From positions 1-64,000 of the forward strand of contig NZ_JAAMPJ010000007.1 in the NCBI RefSeq assembly GCF_011067745.1: DNA of 64,000 nt, written 5' to 3'. The notes under the pieces are model-generated. The model made no database searches. It saw only the letters and a program-made list of their open reading frames with translations, and had not been told where the DNA came from. This DNA is from Lentzea alba (GTDB taxonomy: Bacteria > Actinomycetota > Actinomycetes > Mycobacteriales > Pseudonocardiaceae). The position numbers and the translations under genes are program-made. Shown here one piece after another: positions 44,796 to 53,466 of this stretch (its first letter is position 1; each line of letters begins with the position of its first letter).

Positions 44796-44914
44796 TCACC
44801 GACTCGTCTCCGCGGCGCCGCCTCAGCGGCCAGCGCGCCGAACCGGGTCGACAACAGCCCGATCGCTTGGATCAGCTGGATGTCGTCCGCCGCCCAATCC
44901 GTGGCCAGCAGCAT
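44771..44914 (-). CDS. Candidate 47-aa protein downstream of lipoprotein gene
   Basis: ATG 44914 lies 2 nt after the lipoprotein stop on the same strand and opens MLLATDWAADDIQLIQAIGL then LSTRFGALAAEAAPRRRVG. Third positions are almost all G/C. No family is recognised and it overlaps the convergent DUF6069 frame by 25 bp. It could be a small real gene or the end of a lost one. Confidence 0.3.
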   Translation of the reverse strand: MLLATDWAADDIQLIQAIGLLSTRFGALAAEAAPRRRVGDQTRAVVS

Positions 44915-44916
44915 GG

Positions 44917-45519
44917 TCAGTGTGAGAACGGCTCGATGCAGGAGTTCTCACCGGTGTGGCCGTCGACGAACAGGCGCAGGCTGCCTGGCGTGAGGTCACC
45001 GAGCACGCAGGTGGGACCGATCTCGAAGACGAAGAAGACCCCCGGTGCGGGTTCAGGCATGCCCACCGGCGTGCGGACGTACCGCACGGTAGCGCCGGCG
45101 AAACCCTGGTCCGCCAATGCCTTTCGCGTCGGGTCCAGGGCGAAGTCGCCGGCGCCGCACAGTGCCGCCAGCGGTTGCTTGATCTTCTCCGCGGCGGTTG
45201 CGCCGGCCTGACGGGCCTCCGGTGACAGACCCTTGCGGACCTTCCAGCGGTTGTTCTCCGCGTTGTGCGGCGCGACGTCCGGGGTGTGGCCGCTGGCCGG
45301 TGCTGCGGAGGGAGGTGTGGTCGCAGGTTCGGGAAGGTTCACCTGGACAGCGCACGGCCCGTTCGGCGGCACGTGCGTCGGCGGGACCGGCTCGCTCGTT
45401 GGCGGCACGGTGACGGTCATGACGTCAGCACCGCCGTCCGACCCCGCGGTGTTCTGCCGGGCAGCGCAGCCCGAGGAGAACAGGAGCGCGACGAGAACGG
45501 TGACGACGCCAGCACGCAT
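44917..45519 (-). CDS. Secreted lipoprotein, hypothetical
   Basis: A 200-aa protein from ATG 45519 (MRAGVVTVLVALLFSSGCAA) with a lipobox SSGC. A Thr/Pro-rich linker (to about residue 75) leads into a folded domain with WKVRKGLSPEARQAGATAAE, CGAGDFALDP and VFFVFEIGPTCVLGDLTPGS; the four Cys after the lipobox probably form disulfides. I cannot assign a named family. It probably sits on the outer face of the membrane. Confidence 0.75.
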   Translation of the reverse strand: MRAGVVTVLVALLFSSGCAARQNTAGSDGGADVMTVTVPPTSEPVPPTHVPPNGPCAVQVNLPEPATTPPSAAPASGHTPDVAPHNAENNRWKVRKGLSPEARQAGATAAEKIKQPLAALCGAGDFALDPTRKALADQGFAGATVRYVRTPVGMPEPAPGVFFVFEIGPTCVLGDLTPGSLRLFVDGHTGENSCIEPFSH

Positions 45520-45786
45520 GGTCCGACCCTGGCACAAGTTCCGCCGTTCAGCGGACCAGTTGCGGAAATTCGGTCTGCCCGGGGTGATCTGGTGTCCTGC
45601 GCCGGAAGTCATACGACCAAGTCGGACACGCACTCCAAACCGTCCCACCGGCGCCCACCCTTCCAGCCGCCGTCGCCGGTGGAGTGAGTGGCGGTTCGGG
45701 CCTACCTGCACTTCGCCGAACCCGCCCTGTTCTCATCGGCGACTGCCTACGAGAACCTGCGCCAGGTAGCGCATCACGTGGGCGGA

Positions 45787-46089
45787 TCAGCCTTGTGAGA
45801 GCTGCAGGACTCCGCGAACCCGCGTACTTCCGTCCCACTTGAACAGGATCGGCTCGCGGTCGACGAGCACCTGAATGGTGCGCACGTTGCGGGCGAAGCA
45901 GTCGGCCTTGCGGTAGGCGGCGGTGAGTCGGTGCCGCAGGATCACCGCATGGTGTCGTGTGCCGGAGAAGTGCTTGTGCGCCAACCACTCCTTCAGCTCT
46001 GGGTCGAAATGGTCTTCCGCATCGGCGAAGGCCCGCTTTGTGGGAGCATTTGACGGTTCACGCAAGATGCGTGCGGGGGGACTGGTCAT
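45787..46089 (-). CDS. Hypothetical protein divergent from the NB-ARC regulator
   Basis: A 100-aa frame if started at ATG 46089. Its C-terminal 80 residues (DAEDHFDPELKEWLAHKHFS, RHHAVILRHRLTAAYRKADC, TIQVLVDREPILFKWDGSTR) have normal composition and G/C-rich third positions. The product family is unknown. The proposed ATG shares a CATG with the start of the plus-strand regulator, which leaves no room for a promoter, so the true start may be internal or the 5' end has been lost. Confidence 0.4.
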   Translation of the reverse strand: MTSPPARILREPSNAPTKRAFADAEDHFDPELKEWLAHKHFSGTRHHAVILRHRLTAAYRKADCFARNVRTIQVLVDREPILFKWDGSTRVRGVLQLSQG

Positions 46090-48577
46090 GTCGTCAGGAG
46101 CCGGGGGGCCGACGCTGGGAACCCTGCTGCGCGGGTGGCGCGAACGGGCGTTGTTGACCCAGGAGCAGTTGGCCGACAAGGCCGGGCTCAACGTCCGCAC
46201 CGTCCGCCGCCTGGAGAAGGGGGAGCTGTTCAGGCCTCGCAGCGCGTCGGTGCGGTCCCTGGCGGAGGCACTCGGTCTGGACACAGCGGAACTCGCGACG
46301 CTGACCGGTGCCGTCTCCGGGACACCGGAGAGTCGCCGCCACCCGGCCGATCCCCTGCCGCGGCAGTTGCCTGCCCCCGTCACGGCGTTCGTCGGCCGGA
46401 CGCGGGAACTGGCTCTCCTGACCGAAACCGTTCCCGCCGACACGGTGGTGATCACGGCCATCGACGGCATGGCCGGGGTCGGCAAGACGGCGCTGGCCCT
46501 GCGCGCCGCGCACCAGCTGTCCGATCGCTATCCCGATGGCGAGTTGTTCGCGGACCTGCACGGGCACACGCGGACCATGGCCCCGGTGGAGCCCGCTGAC
46601 CTCCTGGCTCGCCTGGTGGGCGCGCTGGGCGTCGAAAGCGAGTCGATACCCCAGCACGTCGACGACCGAGCGGCGCTGTACCGCAGTCTGCTGGCGGACC
46701 GCCGGATGCTGATCGTGCTGGACAACGCCGCCGACGAGGCGCAGGTGCTGCCCCTGCTGCCCGGCGCGGGCGGGTCCAGGGTGCTGATCACGAGCCGGCG
46801 ACGGCTCGTCGGCTTGGGCAGCGCGACCACGGTGTCGGTGGACGTCCTGCCGTTGCCGGACGCGATCGCGCTGTTCACCGCGGCTGCCGGCTACGAGCGG
46901 GTCGCAGGGGCGCCGCGGGAGGCACTGGTCGATCTCGTCCGGTGCTGCGGCGTTCTCCCGCTGGCGCTCCGCCTTGCCGCCGCCAGGCTGAAAGCCCACC
47001 CGTCCTGGACGGTGGAGCACCTGCTGCAGCGGCTGGAAGCGGGGCACCGCAGGCTGACCGAGTTGCGCGGCGGGCAGCACAGCGTGCCCGCCGCGCTCGA
47101 CCTGTCCTACCGGGATCTGACCACCCAGGACCGGCACGCGTACCGCTTGCTCGGCCTGCACGTCGGTGTGCACCTCACGCCGGAGGCAGCCGCGGCGATG
47201 CTGGCCACCGAGGTCGCGCCCGCGTCGGCCCTGCTCGAACGGCTGCTGGAGGTGCACCTGCTGGAAGAGCAGGTGCCCGGCCGGTACACGTTCCACGATC
47301 TGATCCGCGCCCACGCCGCCGCGGCGGCCGACGAGGAGGAGCCCGAGGTCGAGCGGCGCGCCGCTCTCACCCGACTGCTGGACCGCTACGGCCAGACCGC
47401 TTCCGCGGTGATGGACCGCCTCTACCCCTACGAAGCCGACATGCGACCTCGTCTGGACGGAGAGCGAACTGAGGCGCCCGCGGACGCCGCCGCCTGGCTG
47501 GAGGCGGAACTGCCCAACCTGCTGCCACTGACCCGGTTCGCCGCCGAGCACGGTTTCGCCGCGCACGCCCGGCACCTGGCGGGCACGCTGCACCGGTGGC
47601 TGCGCACGCGTGGCCGCTACTCCGAGGCCACGAGCCTGCACGAGCGGGTGTTGGCGGCCGCCCGCGCCGCCGGCGACCGCGTGGGCGAGGTGGACGCCCT
47701 CATCGGCCTCAGTGAGATCGATGCCCTGGACGGCCACCACGAAGCCGCCGCCGACAAGGCCGGGCGTTCTCTGGACATCGCTCGCGTCATCGAACACCGG
47801 CTGGGCGAGCTGCGGGCCCTGGTCAGTCTCGGTTTCATCTACCTGGAGCAGGCGAAGCTCCTGCCGGCGGCCGATCACTACCGGCAGGCGCTGGACACCG
47901 CGAGAGTCATGGGCCACCGGACCGGCGAGCTGGATGCCTTGATCGGCACCGGCCACGTCGAACGAGCGCTGGGGCGATACGAGCAGGCGATCGACCACCT
48001 GGCGGAGGCTCTGGACATCGCGCGCTCGACCGGCCACCACACCAGCGAGTCCCGAGCGCTGATCGGTCTCGGCTACGTCCACCTCAAGCGGGACGAACTG
48101 GTCCAGGCCTCCGAGCGATTCACACGGGCACTGGAACTGGCCCGTGACGCGGGTTACCGCGTGGGCGAGCTCAGCAGCCTCGCTGCCCTCGGCGACCTGC
48201 ACCGTCTGCGGGAACGACACGACGAGGCGCGCGAATGCTTCCAGGACATCGCCGACCTCTCGCGTCGCATCGGCAACCGCAACTGGGAGTTCGAAGCCGT
48301 CCACGCCCTGGGCCGGCTGCACCACGACGTCGGCCGGCATCGCGACGCGCTCGAGCACCACGACCGAGCGCTGGTCCTCGCCGCCGACCTCAGGCAACCA
48401 GGAGACCAGGCCAGAGCCCACGACGGCCTCGCCCACGCCCACACCGCCCTCGCCTCGCACGAGCGGGCTCGCCACCACTGGAGCCTGGCCCTGGACATCC
48501 TCACCTCCCTCGGCATCGACGAGACAGACGAACGAGGAGTCGACGTCAGGACCATCCGCGCCCACCTGAGCCGGTGA
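46088..48577 (+). CDS. XRE/NB-ARC/TPR transcriptional regulator (AfsR-like without SARP domain)
   Basis: An 829-aa STAND-class regulator. Residues about 8-75 form an XRE helix-turn-helix (LLRGWRERALLTQEQLADKA, VRTVRRLEKGE). An NB-ARC ATPase follows from about 95 to 400 with P-loop GMAGVGKTALAL, Walker B RRMLIVLDNA and the GxP-like GVLPLALRLAA. Residues about 480-829 are tetratricopeptide repeats (for example ARAAGDRVGEVDALIGLSEI repeated in variants). Start: ATG 46088 with a GGGGGGA site 7 nt upstream. Such proteins use ATP-dependent assembly to switch secondary metabolism or differentiation genes. A hairpin terminator follows its stop. Confidence 0.93.
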   Translation: MSSGAGGPTLGTLLRGWRERALLTQEQLADKAGLNVRTVRRLEKGELFRPRSASVRSLAEALGLDTAELATLTGAVSGTPESRRHPADPLPRQLPAPVTAFVGRTRELALLTETVPADTVVITAIDGMAGVGKTALALRAAHQLSDRYPDGELFADLHGHTRTMAPVEPADLLARLVGALGVESESIPQHVDDRAALYRSLLADRRMLIVLDNAADEAQVLPLLPGAGGSRVLITSRRRLVGLGSATTVSVDVLPLPDAIALFTAAAGYERVAGAPREALVDLVRCCGVLPLALRLAAARLKAHPSWTVEHLLQRLEAGHRRLTELRGGQHSVPAALDLSYRDLTTQDRHAYRLLGLHVGVHLTPEAAAAMLATEVAPASALLERLLEVHLLEEQVPGRYTFHDLIRAHAAAAADEEEPEVERRAALTRLLDRYGQTASAVMDRLYPYEADMRPRLDGERTEAPADAAAWLEAELPNLLPLTRFAAEHGFAAHARHLAGTLHRWLRTRGRYSEATSLHERVLAAARAAGDRVGEVDALIGLSEIDALDGHHEAAADKAGRSLDIARVIEHRLGELRALVSLGFIYLEQAKLLPAADHYRQALDTARVMGHRTGELDALIGTGHVERALGRYEQAIDHLAEALDIARSTGHHTSESRALIGLGYVHLKRDELVQASERFTRALELARDAGYRVGELSSLAALGDLHRLRERHDEARECFQDIADLSRRIGNRNWEFEAVHALGRLHHDVGRHRDALEHHDRALVLAADLRQPGDQARAHDGLAHAHTALASHERARHHWSLALDILTSLGIDETDERGVDVRTIRAHLSR

Positions 48578-48598
48578 CCCGTGGTGTCGTGCGGGGGG

Positions 48599-48627
48599 TG
48601 TGGCCGGGCGGATGAGGCCCGGCCACA
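48599..48627. terminator. Bidirectional hairpin terminator
   Basis: An 11-bp perfect inverted repeat, TGTGGCCGGGC / GCCCGGCCACA, with a 7-nt loop, between the convergent regulator and ricin-domain genes. Confidence 0.85.
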
Positions 48628-48631
48628 GCCG

Positions 48632-49258
48632 TCAGACCGCGTACTTGTACCAAACCTGGTGGCTCTGCCCGTGGCACGGCCAGAGCACGATTCTGGCGAA
48701 GTTGTCAGGGCTGCCGCCCTGGATCTCCATGCACTCGCCGTTGAGGTCGCTGGCGATCTGGTGCAGGTTCTCGGACTTCGTGTAGAACACCTGGTTCGGC
48801 AGCGTGGTGCAGCGGACCTGCTTGATCGGGATGTTCCTGCCGTCGGCGTGCAGGCACAACTGGCTGTGGGCGTTGCCCAGCAAGCGGAAGTAGATGAACC
48901 CGTCGCCCTCGGTCTTCCACTCCCACCACATCTGCGACACCCCGCCCGCGACGCAGTTGTACTGCACCGCGGGCGCCAGTGAGGCTGTTGAAGCGCCCTC
49001 GATGTCGAGGCACTTGCCCGCCCGCGCGTTCCGGAACGTGTAGGGGCCGAGCCAGGTGCCCCGCAGCTGCACGCCACCCACCACGGGGGCGGGCGGGGGT
49101 GTCAGGTCCGCGCGGTCGACCTGGACCCGGTCGAGCGCCGCCGCGGTGTCCGGTGCCGCGCGCCCGGCCGCAGCCGAGGCCGGGTGCCACAACCCGCTCG
49201 CGAGGGCGAGCACCGCAGCGGCCACCACACCGGCGGTCTGTCGCAATGGTGTTCTCAT
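48632..49258 (-). CDS. Secreted ricin-B-type lectin domain protein
   Basis: A 208-aa protein from ATG 49258 (MRTPLRQTAGVVAAAVLALA), with a signal peptide ending ASA near residue 29. Residues about 72-208 are a ricin B (beta-trefoil) fold: YTFRNARAGKCLDIEGASTA, FRLLGNAHSQLCLHADGRN and DLNGECMEIQGGSPDN, ending with CHGQSHQVWYK. The repeated C-L-x and Q-x-W elements are the lectin core. No catalytic domain is attached, so it is probably a free carbohydrate-binding protein. It lies 35 bp downstream of the SLT/SGNH gene on the same strand. Confidence 0.88.
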   Translation of the reverse strand: MRTPLRQTAGVVAAAVLALASGLWHPASAAAGRAAPDTAAALDRVQVDRADLTPPPAPVVGGVQLRGTWLGPYTFRNARAGKCLDIEGASTASLAPAVQYNCVAGGVSQMWWEWKTEGDGFIYFRLLGNAHSQLCLHADGRNIPIKQVRCTTLPNQVFYTKSENLHQIASDLNGECMEIQGGSPDNFARIVLWPCHGQSHQVWYKYAV

Positions 49259-49293
49259 TCCGCACTCCTTCTTCAGGGTGGAACTCCGAGCGT

Positions 49294-52200
49294 TCACGAG
49301 CCGTAGCGGATCTCGTCGAGTCCCCGGCGCAGGACGCGGGCGTAGGCCGCGGTGCCCGACGGGTCGGGGTGGAACGACTCGCGGCTCAGGCACGGGCTGT
49401 TGCCGGTGCCGATGATTTCGGGCAGGCACAGGGCACTGGCCTTGTCGTTGGAGTGGAAGTCGCCTTCCCCGTACGGGCCGATCCTCGTGCCGTGGATCCA
49501 CGCCGGGCTGTCGCACGCGGCGTGGCCGGCGAACTCGGGAATGGCGTCGGCGAAGTGCACCGGGATTCCCGTGGACCGCAGCGTTTCCGCGGCCTCACGT
49601 TGCCTGGTCGCCATGTGCTGGGCCAGTTGTCCGAGCATCCATCTCTCGTTTTCGTTGAACGTGTAGGCGCCAAGACACGCCTGCTCCGTGCTGATGATCT
49701 TCGGGTAGCCCAGCAGGACGATGTCGGCGTTCGGCGCTCGTTCGTGGATGGTCTCCAGCAGCGCCAGGACGTTCCACTTGATGCTGTCGATCTTCTGGAT
49801 CTGCCGGTCGCCCCAACCTCCCAGGAGGGTGCAGTCGACCATCGGGGTGGCGCAGTCGGTCAGCGCCGCCGGGAACGCCGCGAAGTCGTTGCCACCTATG
49901 GTGAGCGTGACCAGCGTGGTGTTCCCGTCGAGCACGCCGCTGTCGACCTGCGCGACCTCGTGGAACTGCCCCTCGCCCTCGTCGTAGTCCTGGGGCCGGT
50001 CCCAGGAGTCGGGCCTGCTGCCCTCGTCGACGTTCCTCGTCCGCGCGCCGGAACAGGCCACGAAGCCCAGTTCGTGGTTCTCGTCGAACCGGTCGACCAG
50101 TGCGCCGACGCTCGCGGTGTCGCCGGGGAGCACCACCTTGCGCACGTAGGCGTCCTGGCTGCGGCGGCACGCGTTCCACATGGGAGTGCCGTGGTTGGCG
50201 TCGGACTGCGGGAAGTAGGTGGACGCGCCCTCCCCCGAGCTGTAGGAGTCGCCGAGCGCGGCCACGAAGTGCTTGGGCTTGGCCTGGAGCGTTTGGATGG
50301 CCACGGCGTCCCACGCCACGCGCACCGTGGAGTTGCCGTCATCGGTGATGTTGCTCAGCCGGATGACGGGTGAGCCGTGGAACTCGTAAACGCCGAGGGA
50401 CACCCAGCCGTTGCGCTGGATCTCCTGAGGGAGGAAACGCACCCTGTCGAAGGTGCCGTTGCCGTCGAGGTCGAGCTCGTAGCGCGCCTGCTGCGTGCGC
50501 GCACCGACCACCGGCAGGTGGACGAGCACCCGGCCCCACGCGCCGGGCGACCGGTTGAACGTCCAGATGCCGTTGGCGCGGCGGACGACGTCCCGGTGGG
50601 TGTTGCTCATCCAGAACTGCCCGCCGAACCCGGTGCCGATCTGGTGGATGTCCACCTTGGCCGGGTAGTCGCCCGCGATGTCGGCGATCGGGAAGTCGAA
50701 CCGGAACGATCCGGCGTTGGTGAATTCCTTGGCGCAGCCGGGCCTGATGGACGGGACCGACGTGGGCTGGTCGTCGATGAGCATCGTGTTCGGCGGCAGC
50801 CCGGTCAGCACGCAGTTGGGCGGGTGGCTCGTGCCGTCCTCCTGGTAGGCGTAGCCCTCGTCGAAGCGCAGCAGCTCACGACCGCAGGTTTTCTGGCAGT
50901 CGTCCTTCCACGTGTTCGACTGGTGGTACCAGCACTTGAGGTCGTACTTGCCGTTGGCGTTGCGGTGCTTGCACGGCCCGGCGGGTTCGCCGATGACGTC
51001 CGGGGCGTCCGGCACGACGAGCGCGTTCGGGTCGCACTGGTTGGACTGGTCGCAGAACTGCCAGGGCGCGGGGCGGACGTTGTAGCGGTCGTTGTCGGTG
51101 AGCCACCACGCCGCCCGGTAGCCGTGCACCATCACGCCGGGGCTTTCCGGTATCTCGATGGGGTGGCCTGCCCAGCCCATCACCTTCTCCGGGTAGGGCC
51201 ACTTCTGCGGCTCTGCGGCGTCGGCGTAGGAGGTCTCGAGGAACGAGTCGCGGTCGGCGGGGTACCTCGGGTTGACCGGGTTGTTGAGCCAGCCGACACC
51301 CCAAGCACCGTCGTTCTGCCCCGCGCTGGACTGGGGGTAGAAGCCTGAGTTGTAGGCCCAGACGGCGAAGAACCAGTTCTCGATCCGGTCGTGGGAGCCG
51401 TTGTTGAGGACCAGTCCGGCCCGGCGCGTCTGGTTCCACTTGTCCTGCACCATCCGCACGCCGCGGGCCACGTTGGCGGCGAAGTCCAGCGCGATCGCGC
51501 GTTGCTGGTTCTCCGGCAGCGCGGTCTCCCCCGGCTTCTCCTTGCCCGCGAGCCGCATGCCGTCGGTGATCTGCATGACCCCGTACCCGCAGTCGGCCTT
51601 GCCCCAGCGGATCGTCCAGTCATCGCCCGGATCGTTGTTGTAGTAGTCGATGCCGAAGTAGTTGCCGATCAAGGGGTTCGCCGTCATGCCGGGGAGCGCG
51701 AACCTGGCGGCCTGCCACATGTTCGACTCCTGGGCGGCGATCCCGAGCATCACCTGGGCGGGCACGGCACCGCCGCCGTCCAGCGCTGTCGGCGGGAACA
51801 GTCCCTGCGGGGTGTACGACGGCATGCCGAGGCCCTTCCAGTTCGCCTCGCGCCGCACGGTGAGCTTGCCGCGCACGGCCTGGTCCACCGCCCACTCGAC
51901 CTGACGGGGTTTGGGTTGCATGACCTGGTTGCGCGGGTCGTTGCGCGGAACGGAGCAGGTGCGCTCGGTGCCGTCGGACGGGTTGTGCGGATCGGCGGCG
52001 GCAGCGGCCTTCGGCAGTGCGGGGCTCGGTCCCGCACCACCGCCCGCCCCGGCGGTGGGCGTGACGGACAGGGTCAACGCCTTGCCGGTGACCAAGGACC
52101 TGGCGCTGATGTCGACCCGCGCCGTCGCCGTCGGATCGACCGCGGTGCGTGTGCTCAGCGCCGAGATGACCGCCAGTTCACCGCTGGAGGAGATGGTGGC

Positions 52201-53187
52201 CGTGTCGGGGACGTCAGTGAGCGCCACGGCGGCCGTGGCGGGCCGCGTGCTCGACTTCCGGTCGCCGGTCACGTGGACCTGGCCGCCCCGTGACGACCTC
52301 ACGCTCAACCCCGTGGTCGGGCCCGTCGCGAGCGTGGTGGCCTCTCCCCTGCCCCGCTCGGTGAGCAGGACCCGCCGCACCGCCGATGTCGTGTCGTCTT
52401 CACGCTGCGCGAAGACGACACCGCCGTCGGCGTCCGCGGCGAGCCGGTAGGGCACGCCCTTCGCCGGCGCGACAACGGTGCGAGTGCCGTCGGGGCGAAC
52501 CCGGACCACCGCGCCGGAGTCGGCCGCCACGATGCCGGTCGCCGTGGGCACCGGCGAGGTCAGCTGCCCCGGCACGTCTATCGGCTTGCCCGTGCTCCCG
52601 TCGACGGCATTCACCTCGATCAGACGTGTGAGCCCCAGGTCCTCGGTGCCCTCCTGGGTGAGCACGGCGGACTCGGTGGGCCCGCAACCGGGGTTGAAGT
52701 AGCTCAGGCTGGTCTGGACGGCCAGCTTGCGCACCGGCGAGCCTCCGGTGAGGTCGACGACCGCGGTGAACGCCCCGCGCTGGGCGAGATCCGGCCGGTT
52801 GGTGAAGGTGCGCGGCGCATACGCCACGACGGCCCGGTTACCGGACGAGGTCACGCAGAGGGTGCCGATCCACGCGTCGGCGTCGAACCCCGGCTCCGAC
52901 AGCGAGGCCACAGTCCGCCACCGGTACCCGTCGCGGGCCTCGGCGACCAGCACGTGGAAGCCGGTGCTGTCGCCCGCGGTGATCACTGCCCGGTCCGCGG
53001 ACTTCTCCCAGCCCGCGCCCAGCACCGCGGCGCGTTCGGCGGGGCGAACGCTGTCGGGCGAAGCACTTCTCGCGGCCGGGGCCGTGGAGTCCTCCGGTGC
53101 GGGTGCTGCCCGCGCGGTCACGGCGACCGCGGAGGACAACAGGACGGAAAGAGCGCACAGCAGGGCTGGGGTTCTTCGAGCGCGCAC
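49294..53187 (-). CDS. Large secreted protein with SLT-like and SGNH hydrolase domains
   Basis: A 1297-aa exported protein. GTG 53187 is chosen because AAGGAG lies 5 nt upstream and a signal peptide follows (RTPALLCALSVLLSSAVAVT). Residues about 30-400 are a beta-rich repeat region, perhaps a propeller. Residues about 480-620 look like a lysozyme/SLT-like fold: GIAAQESNMWQA, DCGYGVMQITDGM and FAVWAYNSGFYP, with E487 as candidate catalytic Glu. A Cys-rich stretch follows (CKHRN, CWYHQ, CQKTCGREL). Residues about 972-1297 are an SGNH/GDSL hydrolase with GDSYSSGEG (nucleophile Ser), GGNDF and SFHPDPSG. So it may cleave cell-wall glycan and an ester, or be a peptidoglycan-targeted esterase. Confidence 0.87.
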   Translation of the reverse strand: MRARRTPALLCALSVLLSSAVAVTARAAPAPEDSTAPAARSASPDSVRPAERAAVLGAGWEKSADRAVITAGDSTGFHVLVAEARDGYRWRTVASLSEPGFDADAWIGTLCVTSSGNRAVVAYAPRTFTNRPDLAQRGAFTAVVDLTGGSPVRKLAVQTSLSYFNPGCGPTESAVLTQEGTEDLGLTRLIEVNAVDGSTGKPIDVPGQLTSPVPTATGIVAADSGAVVRVRPDGTRTVVAPAKGVPYRLAADADGGVVFAQREDDTTSAVRRVLLTERGRGEATTLATGPTTGLSVRSSRGGQVHVTGDRKSSTRPATAAVALTDVPDTATISSSGELAVISALSTRTAVDPTATARVDISARSLVTGKALTLSVTPTAGAGGGAGPSPALPKAAAAADPHNPSDGTERTCSVPRNDPRNQVMQPKPRQVEWAVDQAVRGKLTVRREANWKGLGMPSYTPQGLFPPTALDGGGAVPAQVMLGIAAQESNMWQAARFALPGMTANPLIGNYFGIDYYNNDPGDDWTIRWGKADCGYGVMQITDGMRLAGKEKPGETALPENQQRAIALDFAANVARGVRMVQDKWNQTRRAGLVLNNGSHDRIENWFFAVWAYNSGFYPQSSAGQNDGAWGVGWLNNPVNPRYPADRDSFLETSYADAAEPQKWPYPEKVMGWAGHPIEIPESPGVMVHGYRAAWWLTDNDRYNVRPAPWQFCDQSNQCDPNALVVPDAPDVIGEPAGPCKHRNANGKYDLKCWYHQSNTWKDDCQKTCGRELLRFDEGYAYQEDGTSHPPNCVLTGLPPNTMLIDDQPTSVPSIRPGCAKEFTNAGSFRFDFPIADIAGDYPAKVDIHQIGTGFGGQFWMSNTHRDVVRRANGIWTFNRSPGAWGRVLVHLPVVGARTQQARYELDLDGNGTFDRVRFLPQEIQRNGWVSLGVYEFHGSPVIRLSNITDDGNSTVRVAWDAVAIQTLQAKPKHFVAALGDSYSSGEGASTYFPQSDANHGTPMWNACRRSQDAYVRKVVLPGDTASVGALVDRFDENHELGFVACSGARTRNVDEGSRPDSWDRPQDYDEGEGQFHEVAQVDSGVLDGNTTLVTLTIGGNDFAAFPAALTDCATPMVDCTLLGGWGDRQIQKIDSIKWNVLALLETIHERAPNADIVLLGYPKIISTEQACLGAYTFNENERWMLGQLAQHMATRQREAAETLRSTGIPVHFADAIPEFAGHAACDSPAWIHGTRIGPYGEGDFHSNDKASALCLPEIIGTGNSPCLSRESFHPDPSGTAAYARVLRRGLDEIRYGS

Positions 53188-53466
53188 GACCACTCCTTGA
53201 GCCTTGAGGTGCCCGACGGGGAATCCCGACGGGCAGCCGTCAGGGCCGGACGTGACCAACGACGGCTGAACCGGCGAGATCACGCCGAGGAGCCGCGTTC
53301 CCCCTGCGACGACTCCGATCGCCACCGGGAAGCGAGCGATCACCTGTTCCCGTGCAGCACTTGCATTCTGGGGTCGGGACGACACGGACATCGAGGGCGT
53401 CACCCGGACATTCACCGGACATCGCTCGTGGCCCGGACGCGCCGGGCCACGAGCGATTCGGACGCA

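Noticed and set aside
45681-45797. Short plus-strand frame reading VAVRAYLHFAEPALFSSATA
   Set aside because: Only about 35 codons, no ribosome site, no recognisable family; may be a remnant but cannot be supported.
46094-48565. 823-aa minus-strand frame opposite the NB-ARC regulator
   Set aside because: Shadow of a GC-rich gene; no domain, and the plus strand has HTH, P-loop and TPR motifs.
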